A stretch of DNA of 64,000 bases from an uncultured Prevotella sp. (GCA_946404405.1 CAMJDL010000008.1:1-64000), one strand, 5' to 3'; positions 20,501-28,002 are shown, numbered from the stretch's first letter. The notes: generated from the letters alone by a model not told the origin. Numbers and translations are program-made.

Positions 20501-20711
20501 CACCTTGGGTAGATGTGGAAATACAGTTGAGTGTAGGTGATGTATTAGTCCCGCTCCGTCCTCCTACAATGACTTTCTTGTTATTTTCGTTCATAATAAA
20601 GAAAGTCATAGGAACACCCTCTGTCGTATTAACGACAAAAGTATCATAATTCTTGGATAATAATAAAGCATTGTATAACAAAGCTAATATGAGAAGTCCT
20701 GTTTTTTTCAT
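17514..20711 (-). CDS. BspA-like leucine-rich-repeat surface protein with cohesin-like domain and dockerin-like tail
   Basis: 1065 residues: signal peptide (KKTGLLILALLYNALLLS), then many BspA/TpLRR repeats of pattern 'IG..AF..CSSL.SI.IPNSV..I' through to about residue 850 with a short break, a cohesin-like beta domain (PISVGDVTTSYGSQVDLPI onward), and a C-terminal pair of Ca2+-binding loops, GDVNSDGTITAQDASLVLQI and ADVNGDGQVTAQDASLILQY, the duplicated motif of type I dockerins. BspA-type LRRs bind host proteins or other bacteria in Bacteroidetes pathogens. Base composition is more A/T-rich than the neighbouring housekeeping genes. Confidence 0.85.
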   Translation of the reverse strand: MKKTGLLILALLYNALLLSKNYDTFVVNTTEGVPMTFFIMNENNKKVIVGGRSGTNTSPTLNCISTSTQGEVTIPAEVSYNGNTYSVIQIGQNAFKDCSLITTINIPETVTMINSHAFSNCTSIESVKIPNGVQYLGSAFENCTSLKSIEFGKDLTSISGSFAGCIALTSIELPNSLQTIGSDSFSDCTNLESVTMDCNLTNIGNNAFKNCSKLNNITLPETVTYIGKSAFEGCSSITSITLPSNLQYIKNCAFFGCSGITSISIPGKVLSIEDDAFTGCSLNSVVLEDGTDDLTLGYNASLTFGSSYKGLFYLSSTPELSEVYIGRNIICTVPKPFKGLTSLTSVRYGNTVNTIAEGEFYKCSNLENVEFGNGLTSIGNEAFYECTSLQSIDFNNCPVSVGEYAFYKCSSLESALLGNAVTGIGQYAFYQCSSLESIEIPNSAGSVGDYAFYECSNLRSVKIGSVYSVGWNAFYGCSHISTLTLSEGINLISIQAFSGCSSLKEVVIPASTTEIKHNGFAGCTSLKTVTILGQLQYICCFSNCTSLTSITIPEGVKQITEYAFSGCKSLTTISLPNSITRIDQYAFYGCNNLTSIQMPDNLQTIGKYAFQNCALSSIVIPDATTSIGEYAFKGCSKLTVVTAENSTPISINSNVFADVVANATLYVPYSCKSVYQNNNVWNTFTAIKENEVKLGGIFRANVNNTTCSFIVTNLKPLEVQLYEAGTITGNLTIPSKVNGDDGTSFFIKSIGENAFSGKAISSLRISEGITTICKDAFSDCTGLTTVILPKSITNIANAFKYCSNLQSINVLWRNPSDIQTDAKTFEDITSNSVLFVPAGTKSRYEEIGIWQRFAQIIEVSPISVGDVTTSYGSQVDLPIILNNEEVISGIQYKLMLPNGVSLVEEDGEPVVSLTNRTEGFTVMGHKDPDTDNCYLFVLFSLDGNPIIGNNGAVMNIRINVASDIDLGKYETAIEDVNMATDSFETRTPINAVSELIINDITKGDVNSDGTITAQDASLVLQIVAKKINSGTEGVIYEAADVNGDGQVTAQDASLILQYVAKKISW

Positions 20712-20739
20712 TTTTATAGCGACTTATAATTATTATCTA

Positions 20740-23673
20740 TTACTCTTGGTTTAGCTCTTTGGCTTTTTTTATAATAAGTAGAATATCAGTAATATTAATA
20801 ACACCATCATCATTCATATCTGCAGCATACCCATAGAATGATCCGTTGGAGTCCTTTAATATATGACTAGCCACGTTTTTAGCGTCTTTTCTGTCAATGG
20901 CTCTGTCTCCATTTGCATCCCCCATTTCTATATGCTCCTCTGCAAACGTAATATCAAGGGCAATATCTTCGTCTGGGTCTTCAATATAGAGTTGACCATT
21001 TTCCAGTTCTGACAATACATTCTCTCCATTTAGTTTTACCTTGAATATCTTATGGTTTTCATTTGGCACCATTTTTATATAAAATTCCTGATAAGGAGTG
21101 AACATGATGGTTTCTGTATTATCTGTGACTGAAACATTATAAGCGTCGCAACTGGCTGTACCACCTGTGTTTACATTAAGACTTAATAAGCCAACTGCTT
21201 TTATGTTGGGAATTTTTTTCCACTCTAGAGCAGCATACTTTGAGGCAGTTCCTATAGGAACATACAACCAGCAATCATATGGAACATTATAAAAAGTATC
21301 AGAAGATATACTTATCGGATTTTTCCAGTGTACTACAACTTTCTGAAGTTTATTATTGTAGAATGCTCCAGAAGAGATACTTCTAACACTTTGTGGAATA
21401 TCTATGTTGGTTAAAGAACTGCACAGACGAAAAGCATCTGAACCAATGCTCTCCAAATTTTGGGGGAATTGTACATCCTCCATTAACATACAACCATAAA
21501 AAGCCTTTGCACCGATATTTTTTAATGTTTCAGGGAATTTTACCGTTTTTAATTTGTCGCACATATAGAAGGAATACTCACCTATGCGTTCAACGCCATC
21601 TGGTATTTCAATATCTACCAATTCTTCACCATTACAATAAAGAGTAGGAATCGGGTCTGAAGAATTTGATCTGTAAAACGGATGAGAATTATCTGGAAAT
21701 ATCAACTCACACCATTTCCCGATGTCTGAAATGTGAACCTCTTCTATATAATCATTTCGAAACGCCCATCTACATATTTCTTCCACAGACCCCTCAAAGA
21801 ATACTTTTGAAACCTTACTAGTGGATAAGGAGGATTCTCCTAAAGATTTCACACCATCTTCAAGAATAACTTCTTCAATGTTGTCACAACCCGGAATCGC
21901 AGATTCGCCCAATACAACACCTTTCCCTATACGAATTCTTTTTAATCCACAAAAGCCAAAGCCGTGTCTGTCAACAATGGTTCCCTCCCCTTTAATGTAT
22001 ACATCCTCAAGATTAGAACAATTGCTAAATGCGAACTCTGAAATATGTAAAGGACTTTCAAACAACAATCCTGTTATACCCGTTTCTCTAAATGCTTGCT
22101 TACCTATCTCGGTACAAGACGCAGGAATCTCTATTGTTCCAGTGAGACTTCTACATTGATAAAATGCATTGTTACGAATAGCCTTTATATTTTGGGGCAA
22201 TTTTATATAAATAAGGGAACTTTGTGTAAACTGACCTTCTGATATCTCTTCAATATTGAGTTCTGAAATGTCTAAATCATATAATACTGACATACTTTGG
22301 ATCAGTGCCCAGTCGGTATCATTTAAAGTTCCTTTTAATTTTAATCGTGTAATTGTTCCTAATTGATACCCTTGCGCATTTAATCTATCAAAAAGAGTTC
22401 CTGCGGTCTTAACATTAATCGTTACAACCTCATCTGATGTTTCAACTATTTTTAACTTATCCCAGTTTTCTGAAGTTAAATATGTCATTCTTGTACCCAT
22501 TGGAACTATGAACAAAGGATTGCAATTCCAAAAAACATACTTATCTTGTAGAGTGGGAGGAACCGTCCCTTCACAAACAATAGTACCAAGACTGGTGCAA
22601 TTGTTAAATGCACTCTTTCCAATGGATTCCAACGTAGCAGGAAAATTTAATTGCGACTGATGAAGGGTACCACCTGTACCGCTTCTGTTTGAGAAAGCGT
22701 CATCACCAATTGAAATTAAGTGAGAAGGAAATGTAATCGCATTGGGAATTGAGGCATATTGAAACATTGATTCAGGAATAATCGTTACATTGTCTCCAAT
22801 AGTTACTTCGTTATATATATTACCATTTTCAATCCATACATCTTTGTTATTAGTACCTTTACCTTTGTAATCATATTTCATGAATGGCGGATACCATCCA
22901 TTGACAAATTCAGAAAAGAACTCAATGTCTCTTCCTAAATGCAGACGTTTCAAAGGACAGTCCGAAAACATTCCACGATAACGTTTAGGCATAGCCCCTT
23001 CATAATTAAGCCCGACTCCATAACAACATGCTAATTTTAAGGGAGTTGTTCCATCCTCAATAATGAGTGTTGATAAACTCGTACACCATTTAAAAGCTTC
23101 GTCACCCACAGAATTACATTTTCTGGGAATGTTAATCCTTTTTAAACCGATACAATCGCTGAAAGCGGAATTGCCTATGTAGCCAATGTTAGCTGGCAAC
23201 TCAATGGATTCCAATTTGTTGCACCAGACGAAAGTTCCTTCTTGAATCGAGGTTACTAAATCCGGAATGTTAATAGACCTCAGATTAACACACCAATAAA
23301 ATGCAAATGATCCAATAGTCCTAACTGTTTCAGGCAGTTTGATGGTTTGAACATAAGATGACTTAAAGAAAGCAAAGGGCGCGACTTCTCTAACAGTATA
23401 AGTAACATTATTATACGTAATTGTACTAGGAATATCGAGGTCTTTCCATAGATTTTCATGTGTATCCCACCATGGATCGCCAAGAGGGGGCATGTAAATA
23501 GCATTTGCACGCTCTGTATCCAGTCCTGTTCCAATTGCAGCTTCTTTAGTATCCGTGTCAAGCTTAAAGTGAAGATGCAATTCTGGATCAGAATAGTATT
23601 CAATAGCAGCTTTTACAGAACCACAATAATATCCTGCCAATAAAAATGTTAATAAAAAAAGTTTTCGTCTCAT
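20740..23673 (-). CDS. BspA-like leucine-rich-repeat surface protein with dockerin-like tail
   Basis: 977 residues, signal peptide near the N-terminus (LFLLTFLLAGYYCGSVKA). BspA-type LRR blocks fill most of the protein, interrupted by a non-LRR segment around residues 400-470. The C-terminus has two Ca2+-loop segments, MGDANGDRAIDRKDAKNVA and ADMNDDGVINITDILLII, again dockerin-like. First gene of the operon, 28 bases before its LRR paralogue, and preceded by a long folded leader. A/T-rich composition. Paralogy within the operon is by architecture; the sequences are well diverged. Confidence 0.85.
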   Translation of the reverse strand: MRRKLFLLTFLLAGYYCGSVKAAIEYYSDPELHLHFKLDTDTKEAAIGTGLDTERANAIYMPPLGDPWWDTHENLWKDLDIPSTITYNNVTYTVREVAPFAFFKSSYVQTIKLPETVRTIGSFAFYWCVNLRSINIPDLVTSIQEGTFVWCNKLESIELPANIGYIGNSAFSDCIGLKRINIPRKCNSVGDEAFKWCTSLSTLIIEDGTTPLKLACCYGVGLNYEGAMPKRYRGMFSDCPLKRLHLGRDIEFFSEFVNGWYPPFMKYDYKGKGTNNKDVWIENGNIYNEVTIGDNVTIIPESMFQYASIPNAITFPSHLISIGDDAFSNRSGTGGTLHQSQLNFPATLESIGKSAFNNCTSLGTIVCEGTVPPTLQDKYVFWNCNPLFIVPMGTRMTYLTSENWDKLKIVETSDEVVTINVKTAGTLFDRLNAQGYQLGTITRLKLKGTLNDTDWALIQSMSVLYDLDISELNIEEISEGQFTQSSLIYIKLPQNIKAIRNNAFYQCRSLTGTIEIPASCTEIGKQAFRETGITGLLFESPLHISEFAFSNCSNLEDVYIKGEGTIVDRHGFGFCGLKRIRIGKGVVLGESAIPGCDNIEEVILEDGVKSLGESSLSTSKVSKVFFEGSVEEICRWAFRNDYIEEVHISDIGKWCELIFPDNSHPFYRSNSSDPIPTLYCNGEELVDIEIPDGVERIGEYSFYMCDKLKTVKFPETLKNIGAKAFYGCMLMEDVQFPQNLESIGSDAFRLCSSLTNIDIPQSVRSISSGAFYNNKLQKVVVHWKNPISISSDTFYNVPYDCWLYVPIGTASKYAALEWKKIPNIKAVGLLSLNVNTGGTASCDAYNVSVTDNTETIMFTPYQEFYIKMVPNENHKIFKVKLNGENVLSELENGQLYIEDPDEDIALDITFAEEHIEMGDANGDRAIDRKDAKNVASHILKDSNGSFYGYAADMNDDGVINITDILLIIKKAKELNQE

Positions 23674-23739
23674 TTTCTTTGCCGTTTTAGTTCCTATTTA
23701 TTGACTTACATTTATATCCATGCAGAAGCGCGGGACTGC

Positions 23740-23937
23740 TTTTGCCAGTTCCGAGACGAGGGTCCTGAGAAAACCCGAATAAAGAAAATGGAGACACAGC
23801 CCCACGCATTAATACGTGGAAACCGTTCTGCCCTCCTGCTTTATTCAGCCTTGCATTGAAAATTTCTCAGGTTTTCGTCTCGCAAGTTTGGAGCATAACG
23901 CTTCTTCTGCCGGAGCGGATTTCTCCCCACTCCGGCT
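23740..23937 (-). ncRNA. Structured leader RNA (or stand-alone RNA) upstream of the LRR operon
   Basis: The 386-base gap between the LRR gene and the IS contains this element. Transcription from the promoter at 23939-23969 would begin with a GCCGGAG/CTCCGGC hairpin (23909-23936). Then come four nested perfect helices forming one rod: 23752-23759 with 23875-23882, 23764-23772 with 23863-23871, 23777-23784 with 23839-23846, and 23802-23806 with 23815-23819. No protein is encoded and no U-run follows. The rod shape with asymmetric bubbles recalls 6S RNA, but a cis-acting leader is equally possible. I do not recognise a known riboswitch. Confidence 0.5.
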
Positions 23938-23938
23938 G

Positions 23939-23969
23939 CAAAGATATGAAATAAAAATTAATAAAGCAA
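23939..23969 (-). promoter_or_regulatory. Promoter of the LRR operon / leader RNA
   Basis: Minus strand TTG (23969-23967), 20 bases, TATCTTTG (23946-23939). Perfect consensus, about 265 bases upstream of the first LRR gene, giving an unusually long leader. Confidence 0.7.
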
Positions 23970-24146
23970 GAATTTTCCCAAATATTTTTCAATTCGTCGA
24001 TAACATGAGGTCATTTAGTCTCGTTTACTGTACGAAATGCCTGACAACATTATTTATTTTGGTTCTGCGTCAATTTGGGTGAGAAAAAAACATCACAAAG
24101 TTTAACTATCTATTTGATAATCAACACATTAGTTAACATAAAAAAG

Positions 24147-24177
24147 TTGCAGATGTGCGTATTTTTTCGTATCTTTG
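24147..24177 (+). promoter_or_regulatory. Transposase promoter inside the IS left end
   Basis: TTG (24147-24149), 20 bases, TATCTTTG (24170-24177). The inverted repeat GCAGATG (24149-24155) and CATCTGC (24206-24212) brackets it, so only transcripts entering from outside would carry both arms and fold. Confidence 0.65.
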
Positions 24178-25845
24178 TATGTGAACCCAAAAAAGGAAAA
24201 GCGCCCATCTGCATGGCGCAAAGGTACGAAGAATTCTGGAATTACGCAAGTAATAGGCCAGATAAAATCACATGTAAATGAGAAATGTCATGCCTGGCAC
24301 ATCTCTCTTGATGGTATGACGAGTAATGAATCCCTTGTTACACTGACAGCCCATACTACAGGCAGGAGTGCCGTATGCCCATGTTGCGGAAGGCGTTCTA
24401 CGACAGTCCATAGTCATCGGCTACGCAAGATACAATGTACGGAGCTGTTTGGCATCCGCACGCTGCTGATACTGGATGTGCGTCACTTCGTCTGCAACAA
24501 CAGTAAGTGCGGTCACACCATCTTCTCGGAGCCTCTTGCTATGACCCGTCCATACGGGCGACATACTTATGAAGTAGAGAAGCGTATCCGTCATGAGGCC
24601 TTGGGACAGACGGCACGCAAGGCCCGTGAGACGCTTGCCATGCAGCACATCCAAATCAGCCAGTCGTCCCTCATACGCACGCTCCGTCTGATGGGCAGCG
24701 TCAATCCGGAAGTGCGCACCAGCGGATATGTGGGTATGGACGACTTCGCCAAGTGGAAGGGCCACAAGTATATGTGTGTCATTGTTGACCATTACACACG
24801 TATGCCGCTGGCTGTTTTCGACTCCCGTTACGGACAGGAGATCATCAACTGGCTAAAGGCACATCCTGAGATCAAGGTGGTCACCCGCGACGGTAGCCTG
24901 TCGTACGCCTCCATCATCAGTTCAGCGTCCGAGTTTATCAGTCAGGTATCCGACCGGTTCCACCTGATGCAGGCCCTGAAAAGAGATGCCGTGGAGCCCA
25001 TCCGCCAGATGCTTGGGCAGAAGAAGCAGAAAATGCAGTATCCCTATCCTACAGAAGACGAAGCATACAGGATGATAGTCGATGACATCTGCCAAATGGG
25101 TAATGCAAAGCATCGTGACAAAGTTATGCTCTATTACGAGTGCCGCCATCTAAAGGACGAGGGGAAAAGTATTGCAGAAACAGCCAGGATACTGCAAGTC
25201 AAGGCGAAGAAAGTGTACTGGGCACTGAATGCGGATCTAAGGAAACTGTTGACTCGTGACCAGAAGCAGGCTATGGAATCAGCAAGAGGTATGGCCAAGA
25301 TTGTCGGTTCTGGATGTATCACGCCGACAACCATACATAGCAGGATGGATGGTAGAATATCCTCACGGCTTGTCTCAAGGTGCATGCACAGTATCCTTGC
25401 CAAATACAGACCGCTGCGCGAGGAAGTCCGTCTGCACAACAAGGCATTGGGGGAACAGAAAAAGTCAGTAAAGGTAAAGGGCAGTACCATCTGGAGCTAT
25501 ATTGTCACAGGAGAGACCGAGTCGAAGAAACTGCTAAAGTTAAAGAACACACATCCCGAGGTGGAGCAGATCATACAGGTCTGCATACGTTTCCGCAAAA
25601 TGATACATGACGAGGACGATGCTCCAAACATGGACGAATGGCTTGAAGAGGCTGGGAGATGCCAGGCCAGGGAGATAAGAAACTTTGCCGAATACATCAG
25701 AAATGACAGAAAGGCTGTAGAGCTGGCGTGTACAACAACGGACTGCTGGAGGGAATGGTCAACAAAACCAAAGCCATCAAGAGGAGTATGTTCAACAGAG
25801 CGAAAGCTGATGTGCTTAGAGCAAAAGTGCTCTATAGTGGCCTGA
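24175..25845 (+). pseudogene. ISL3-family transposase, C-terminal frameshift
   Basis: DDE transposase. The N-terminal zinc-binding region CPCCGRRSTTVHSHR and CNNSKCGHTIF, the catalytic-core start SGYVGMDDFAKWKGHKYMC with its DD pair, and VTRDGSLSY are ISL3 hallmarks. The listed frame ends in an unrelated tail after KAVELA (about 25725). The expected C-terminus, GVYNNGLLEGMVNKTKAIKR with the catalytic Glu, continues in the -1 frame to a stop at about 25874. Either a small deletion inactivated it or a -1 frameshift is used; ISL3 members are not known for the latter. The true start is uncertain: the frame's first ATG lies inside the promoter -7 box, so translation must begin later. Confidence 0.8.
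24219..24249 (-). promoter_or_regulatory. Outward/antisense promoter in the IS left end
   Basis: Minus strand TTG (24249-24247), 20 bases, TACCTTTG (24226-24219). The transcript would start near 24212, run antisense over the transposase leader and leave the IS towards the LRR operon. Confidence 0.5.
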
Positions 25846-25993
25846 AATGGGACTGGAATTATCACCCAAATTGACGCAGAACCATTTTGAAATTAATTTT
25901 TTGAAGTTAATGTCACTTTTGCTTCTAACGCATTTAAAGTCAGCTTATTAGTTAAGGTGTTATTGATAATTTCAATGACACTATATATCACCA

Positions 25994-26082
25994 CAGTAAA
26001 ACAAGTTGTTTTGGTGGTGAAGGAATGGTACTTTACGGTGATAGAAGGGCCTTCTACGCTACCAAAACAACTTGTTTTACTG
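25994..26082. repeat. Inverted pair of 22-bp arms, each itself palindromic
   Basis: Arms at 25994-26015 and 26061-26082 are perfect inverted copies. Each contains AAAACAAGTTGTTTT, a 15-base palindrome. Between them AGAAGGGCCTTCT is another small palindrome. Confidence 0.85.
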
Positions 26083-26104
26083 TACTAGGAGCTGTCTCAG
26101 ATAC

Positions 26105-26150
26105 TAATACTTGGTACTGCAACTATTAATAGTTGCAGTACCAAGTATTA
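26105..26150. repeat. Perfect 46-bp palindrome
   Basis: Left half TAATACTTGGTACTGCAACT(ATT) is followed directly by its exact reverse complement, without a loop. As RNA it would be a long hairpin; as DNA it could extrude a cruciform. Confidence 0.95.
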
Positions 26151-26230
26151 AGACTTGAGATCGCTACTGTTAATAGCAAAAGCCCCTCTTGCTACTTACT
26201 AAAAGGTTGCAAAGCGGCACTTATAGTTCG

Positions 26231-26335
26231 TTCACCGTCGAGGAACGTTAATTCACCGTCGAGGAACGTTAATTCACCGTCGATGAACATTGATCCCACG
26301 TCGATGAACGAGAATTCATCGTCGAGGATTTAAGT
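26231..26335. repeat. Five tandem 21-bp repeats
   Basis: Copies begin at 26231, 26252, 26273, 26294 and 26315. The first two are identical (TTCACCGTCGAGGAACGTTA plus A); the rest diverge around a core GTCGATGAAC. The inferred ancestral core TTCATCGTCGATGAA is a palindrome. There are no unique spacers, so this is not a CRISPR array. Confidence 0.85.
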
Positions 26336-26713
26336 TTTCACGGCTTGGTATGATGATTGTGGCTTTTTCTTTTAGAGAAACATTGATTTGTTTGCTGCCA
26401 CACTTTTCGCTGCTGCCACCGCCCGAAGGAATCGGACAATAATTCAAGCTACAAGTCACATTTCTTAAAATTGTAGCATAGTTATAGCATAGTTGTAGCA
26501 GGGTTTTTGAAAACTATGCTACAGGATAACATATTGTAAATAAGCGAATTAAACACAGCTGTAGCACTCATAGCATAGTTTGAACGATTCTCACTTTATG
26601 TAGCGACATTTTTCCAACCTGATTTATTGTATTATTCATTTTTGTTCCCTATCTTTTTCGTTTAGCGAGAAGATAGGATTGTACTTGAAAACGAAAATAA
26701 ATCGAAATTTATT

Positions 26714-26743
26714 TTGCACTTTACTCGATTTTTACTAACTTTG
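26714..26743 (+). promoter_or_regulatory. Promoter of the structured leader and lipoprotein gene
   Basis: TTG (26714-26716), 19 bases, TAACTTTG (26736-26743). Predicted transcript start near 26750, about 187 bases before the ATG at 26937. Confidence 0.65.
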
Positions 26744-26749
26744 CAATCA

Positions 26750-26930
26750 AGTGCTGGCCGATGGTCGTAAACGACCCAAGTACAACTTGGTCCCTGAGTG
26801 TAGGGTGGCGGTATAATTAAATAGCGTAGGGTCTATAAAAAACACGAACCCCGAGGTATGCGTAAGCAGGGACGACGGGGTATTACACTGCAAAGATAGA
26901 GATTTGAATAAGAGGAACAATCTGTTGAGG
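26750..26930 (+). promoter_or_regulatory. Structured 5' leader of the lipoprotein gene
   Basis: Three hairpins stand back to back: GGTCG-TAAA-CGACC (26763-26776), CAAGT-ACA-ACTTG (26777-26789) and CCCT/AGGG (26792-26805). A larger one follows, ACCCCG (26848-26853) with CGGGGT (26876-26881). It is richer in G and C than its surroundings and has no ORF. It may be a cis-regulatory element or an independent RNA; no known family is recognised. Confidence 0.45.
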
Positions 26931-26936
26931 AATAAT

Positions 26937-27671
26937 ATGTGTAGTAAGAATAAAGAACATCTTATTTATCTTATGTGCGGCATTATAGTTGTGATGTCTG
27001 CCTTATTTGTAAGTTGCAATACTGATGACTATTCCGAACCTGAAAAACCTGAAACAGAGGATGTTAATGACGACTCTGAACTAAGTGACGATGAAGATGA
27101 GGAAGACAATCCCAGTGTTAGTTACCATGAAGGAGATAATCTTTTAGAAAATGGTGGAATGGAAAAGTGGTGTTCCTTTACGCTCTATGATTCGCCTGAA
27201 GGCTGGTCCTTTAATAATAACAATAATTTTGAGAAGAATTGGAAGGTAGTATTTGAGGGTAAGTATTCGGGAAAAATGCAGTCAAAAGAAAAGGGTTCTA
27301 CTACAACTATTAAACAAAGTGTACCCGTAGAACCTGGCAGCAAAATTAGAATCCGATTCCATTACTATGTTGAACAATGGAAGGATAAGGGGGCTAGGAC
27401 ATATTGCTATTTCAGAACACGATCTGCGGAGGTCTCTACTATTTCTATAGAAGAACTAAGATCTTTCTATGACAAGAATACCTATTATATTATTCGAGGT
27501 GGAGGCTATGGATTGATGTATTTGCCTCACGACCTTAATGTGTGGCAAGTGTTTGACGAAACAATAGAGGTACCTCCAACTGCTACCTATTTCGTCTTTG
27601 GCGTCAATAGCTATTATGGGACTACCATTTATGTTGATGACTGTTCCGTTGCCAAAATAGAATACTGGTAA
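26937..27671 (+). CDS. Surface lipoprotein with carbohydrate-binding-like domain
   Basis: 244 residues from ATG at 26937; the open frame begins earlier with TTG, but the ATG follows a GAGG sequence and gives a good signal peptide. Lipobox LFVSC marks a type II signal peptide. An acidic linker (EPEKPETEDVNDDSELSDDE) follows, then a beta-sandwich beginning LLENGGMEKW with PEGW, a pattern common in CBM4/9-like and similar domains, ending VFGVNSYYGTTIYVDDCSVA. The acidic region after the Cys favours surface display in Bacteroidetes. Ligand unknown; no partner genes nearby. Confidence 0.65.
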   Translation: MCSKNKEHLIYLMCGIIVVMSALFVSCNTDDYSEPEKPETEDVNDDSELSDDEDEEDNPSVSYHEGDNLLENGGMEKWCSFTLYDSPEGWSFNNNNNFEKNWKVVFEGKYSGKMQSKEKGSTTTIKQSVPVEPGSKIRIRFHYYVEQWKDKGARTYCYFRTRSAEVSTISIEELRSFYDKNTYYIIRGGGYGLMYLPHDLNVWQVFDETIEVPPTATYFVFGVNSYYGTTIYVDDCSVAKIEYW

Positions 27672-27720
27672 TATGGAGCCAAAGGAAAGGCGGGTCGGTT
27701 CCGAGTTTTCGCATTCAAAT

Positions 27721-27749
27721 AAAAGCGTCCTGGATTTTGGACGCTTTAT
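27721..27749. terminator. Bidirectional terminator
   Basis: AAAAGCGTCC and GGACGCTTTA form a stem around TGGATTTT, with A/T runs on both sides. It lies between two converging genes. Confidence 0.8.
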
Positions 27750-27780
27750 TCTGTTGTTATTTATGTACAGAATCTGCTTG

Positions 27781-28002
27781 CTATACTCGAATGCCAAATA
27801 TCTGTTTGAGGAAATAGAAGAATCCCTTGCTTTCCTCCTGCTGCTGTTGCTGCTGCTCTTGGACAATACACTTAGGCTGTGGAGACTTTACTCTTACCTT
27901 TACCCTAACGGCGTCTGCATTGGTGGTGACTACGAATGATAAAGCGACTGCTGCAATCGTGCTCATGAGCACCTTCTTTGCATTGAAATTCTTGTTTGCC
28001 AT
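27781..28002 (-). CDS. Small secreted protein with glutamine run
   Basis: 73 residues from MANKNFNAKK; the longer frame upstream overlaps the promoter and is rejected. A signal peptide (VLMSTIAAVALSFVVTTNADA) is followed by a basic VRVKVRVKS stretch, a run of six glutamines flanked by Glu, and a hydrophobic C-terminus FFYFLKQIFGIRV. The Gln run is encoded by mixed CAG/CAA codons, so it is not a pure triplet repeat. It has a perfect promoter. I do not recognise the family. Confidence 0.6.
   Translation of the reverse strand: MANKNFNAKKVLMSTIAAVALSFVVTTNADAVRVKVRVKSPQPKCIVQEQQQQQQEESKGFFYFLKQIFGIRV

Larger units (their letters stand above)
24061..25883 (+). mobile_element. ISL3-family insertion sequence, 1823 bp
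   Basis: Perfect 22-bp terminal inverted repeats (24061-24082 and 25862-25883), beginning GGTTCTGCGTCAATTTGG, bound one transposase gene. The 5' GG-TCT start and the transposase type fit the ISL3 family. The flanks share only ATTTT (24056-24060 and 25884-25888), whereas ISL3 members usually make 8-bp target duplications, so the flank may have decayed or the match is chance. The transposase is frameshifted near its end. The element separates the LRR operon from the repeat-rich gap. Confidence 0.85.
25884..26713. other. Gene-free, repeat-rich gap right of the IS
   Basis: About 830 bases with no convincing gene. It holds a pair of 22-base inverted copies, a 46-bp palindrome, a 21-bp tandem array and a TAGCATAG cluster, listed separately. 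A frame at 26133-26333 covers the tandem repeats but starts with TTG inside the palindrome and is not considered real. Confidence 0.6.

Noticed and set aside
23760..23880. TPP riboswitch suggested by CCTGAGA in the leader
   Set aside because: The other TPP-box elements are missing and the CTGAGA is part of a long helix.
24212..24280. 22-residue leader ORF (MAQRYEEF...) in the IS
   Set aside because: It overlaps the antisense promoter sequence and lacks independent support.
24056..25888. ATTTT as a definite target-site duplication of the IS
   Set aside because: Five A/T bases in an A/T-rich flank may be chance, and the family usually makes 8 bp.
26133..26333. 66-residue frame with SPSRNVN repeats
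   Set aside because: It starts with TTG inside a palindrome and its repeat is explained by the 21-bp DNA repeat.
26231..26335. CRISPR array
   Set aside because: Repeats are directly contiguous with no spacers and no cas genes are present.
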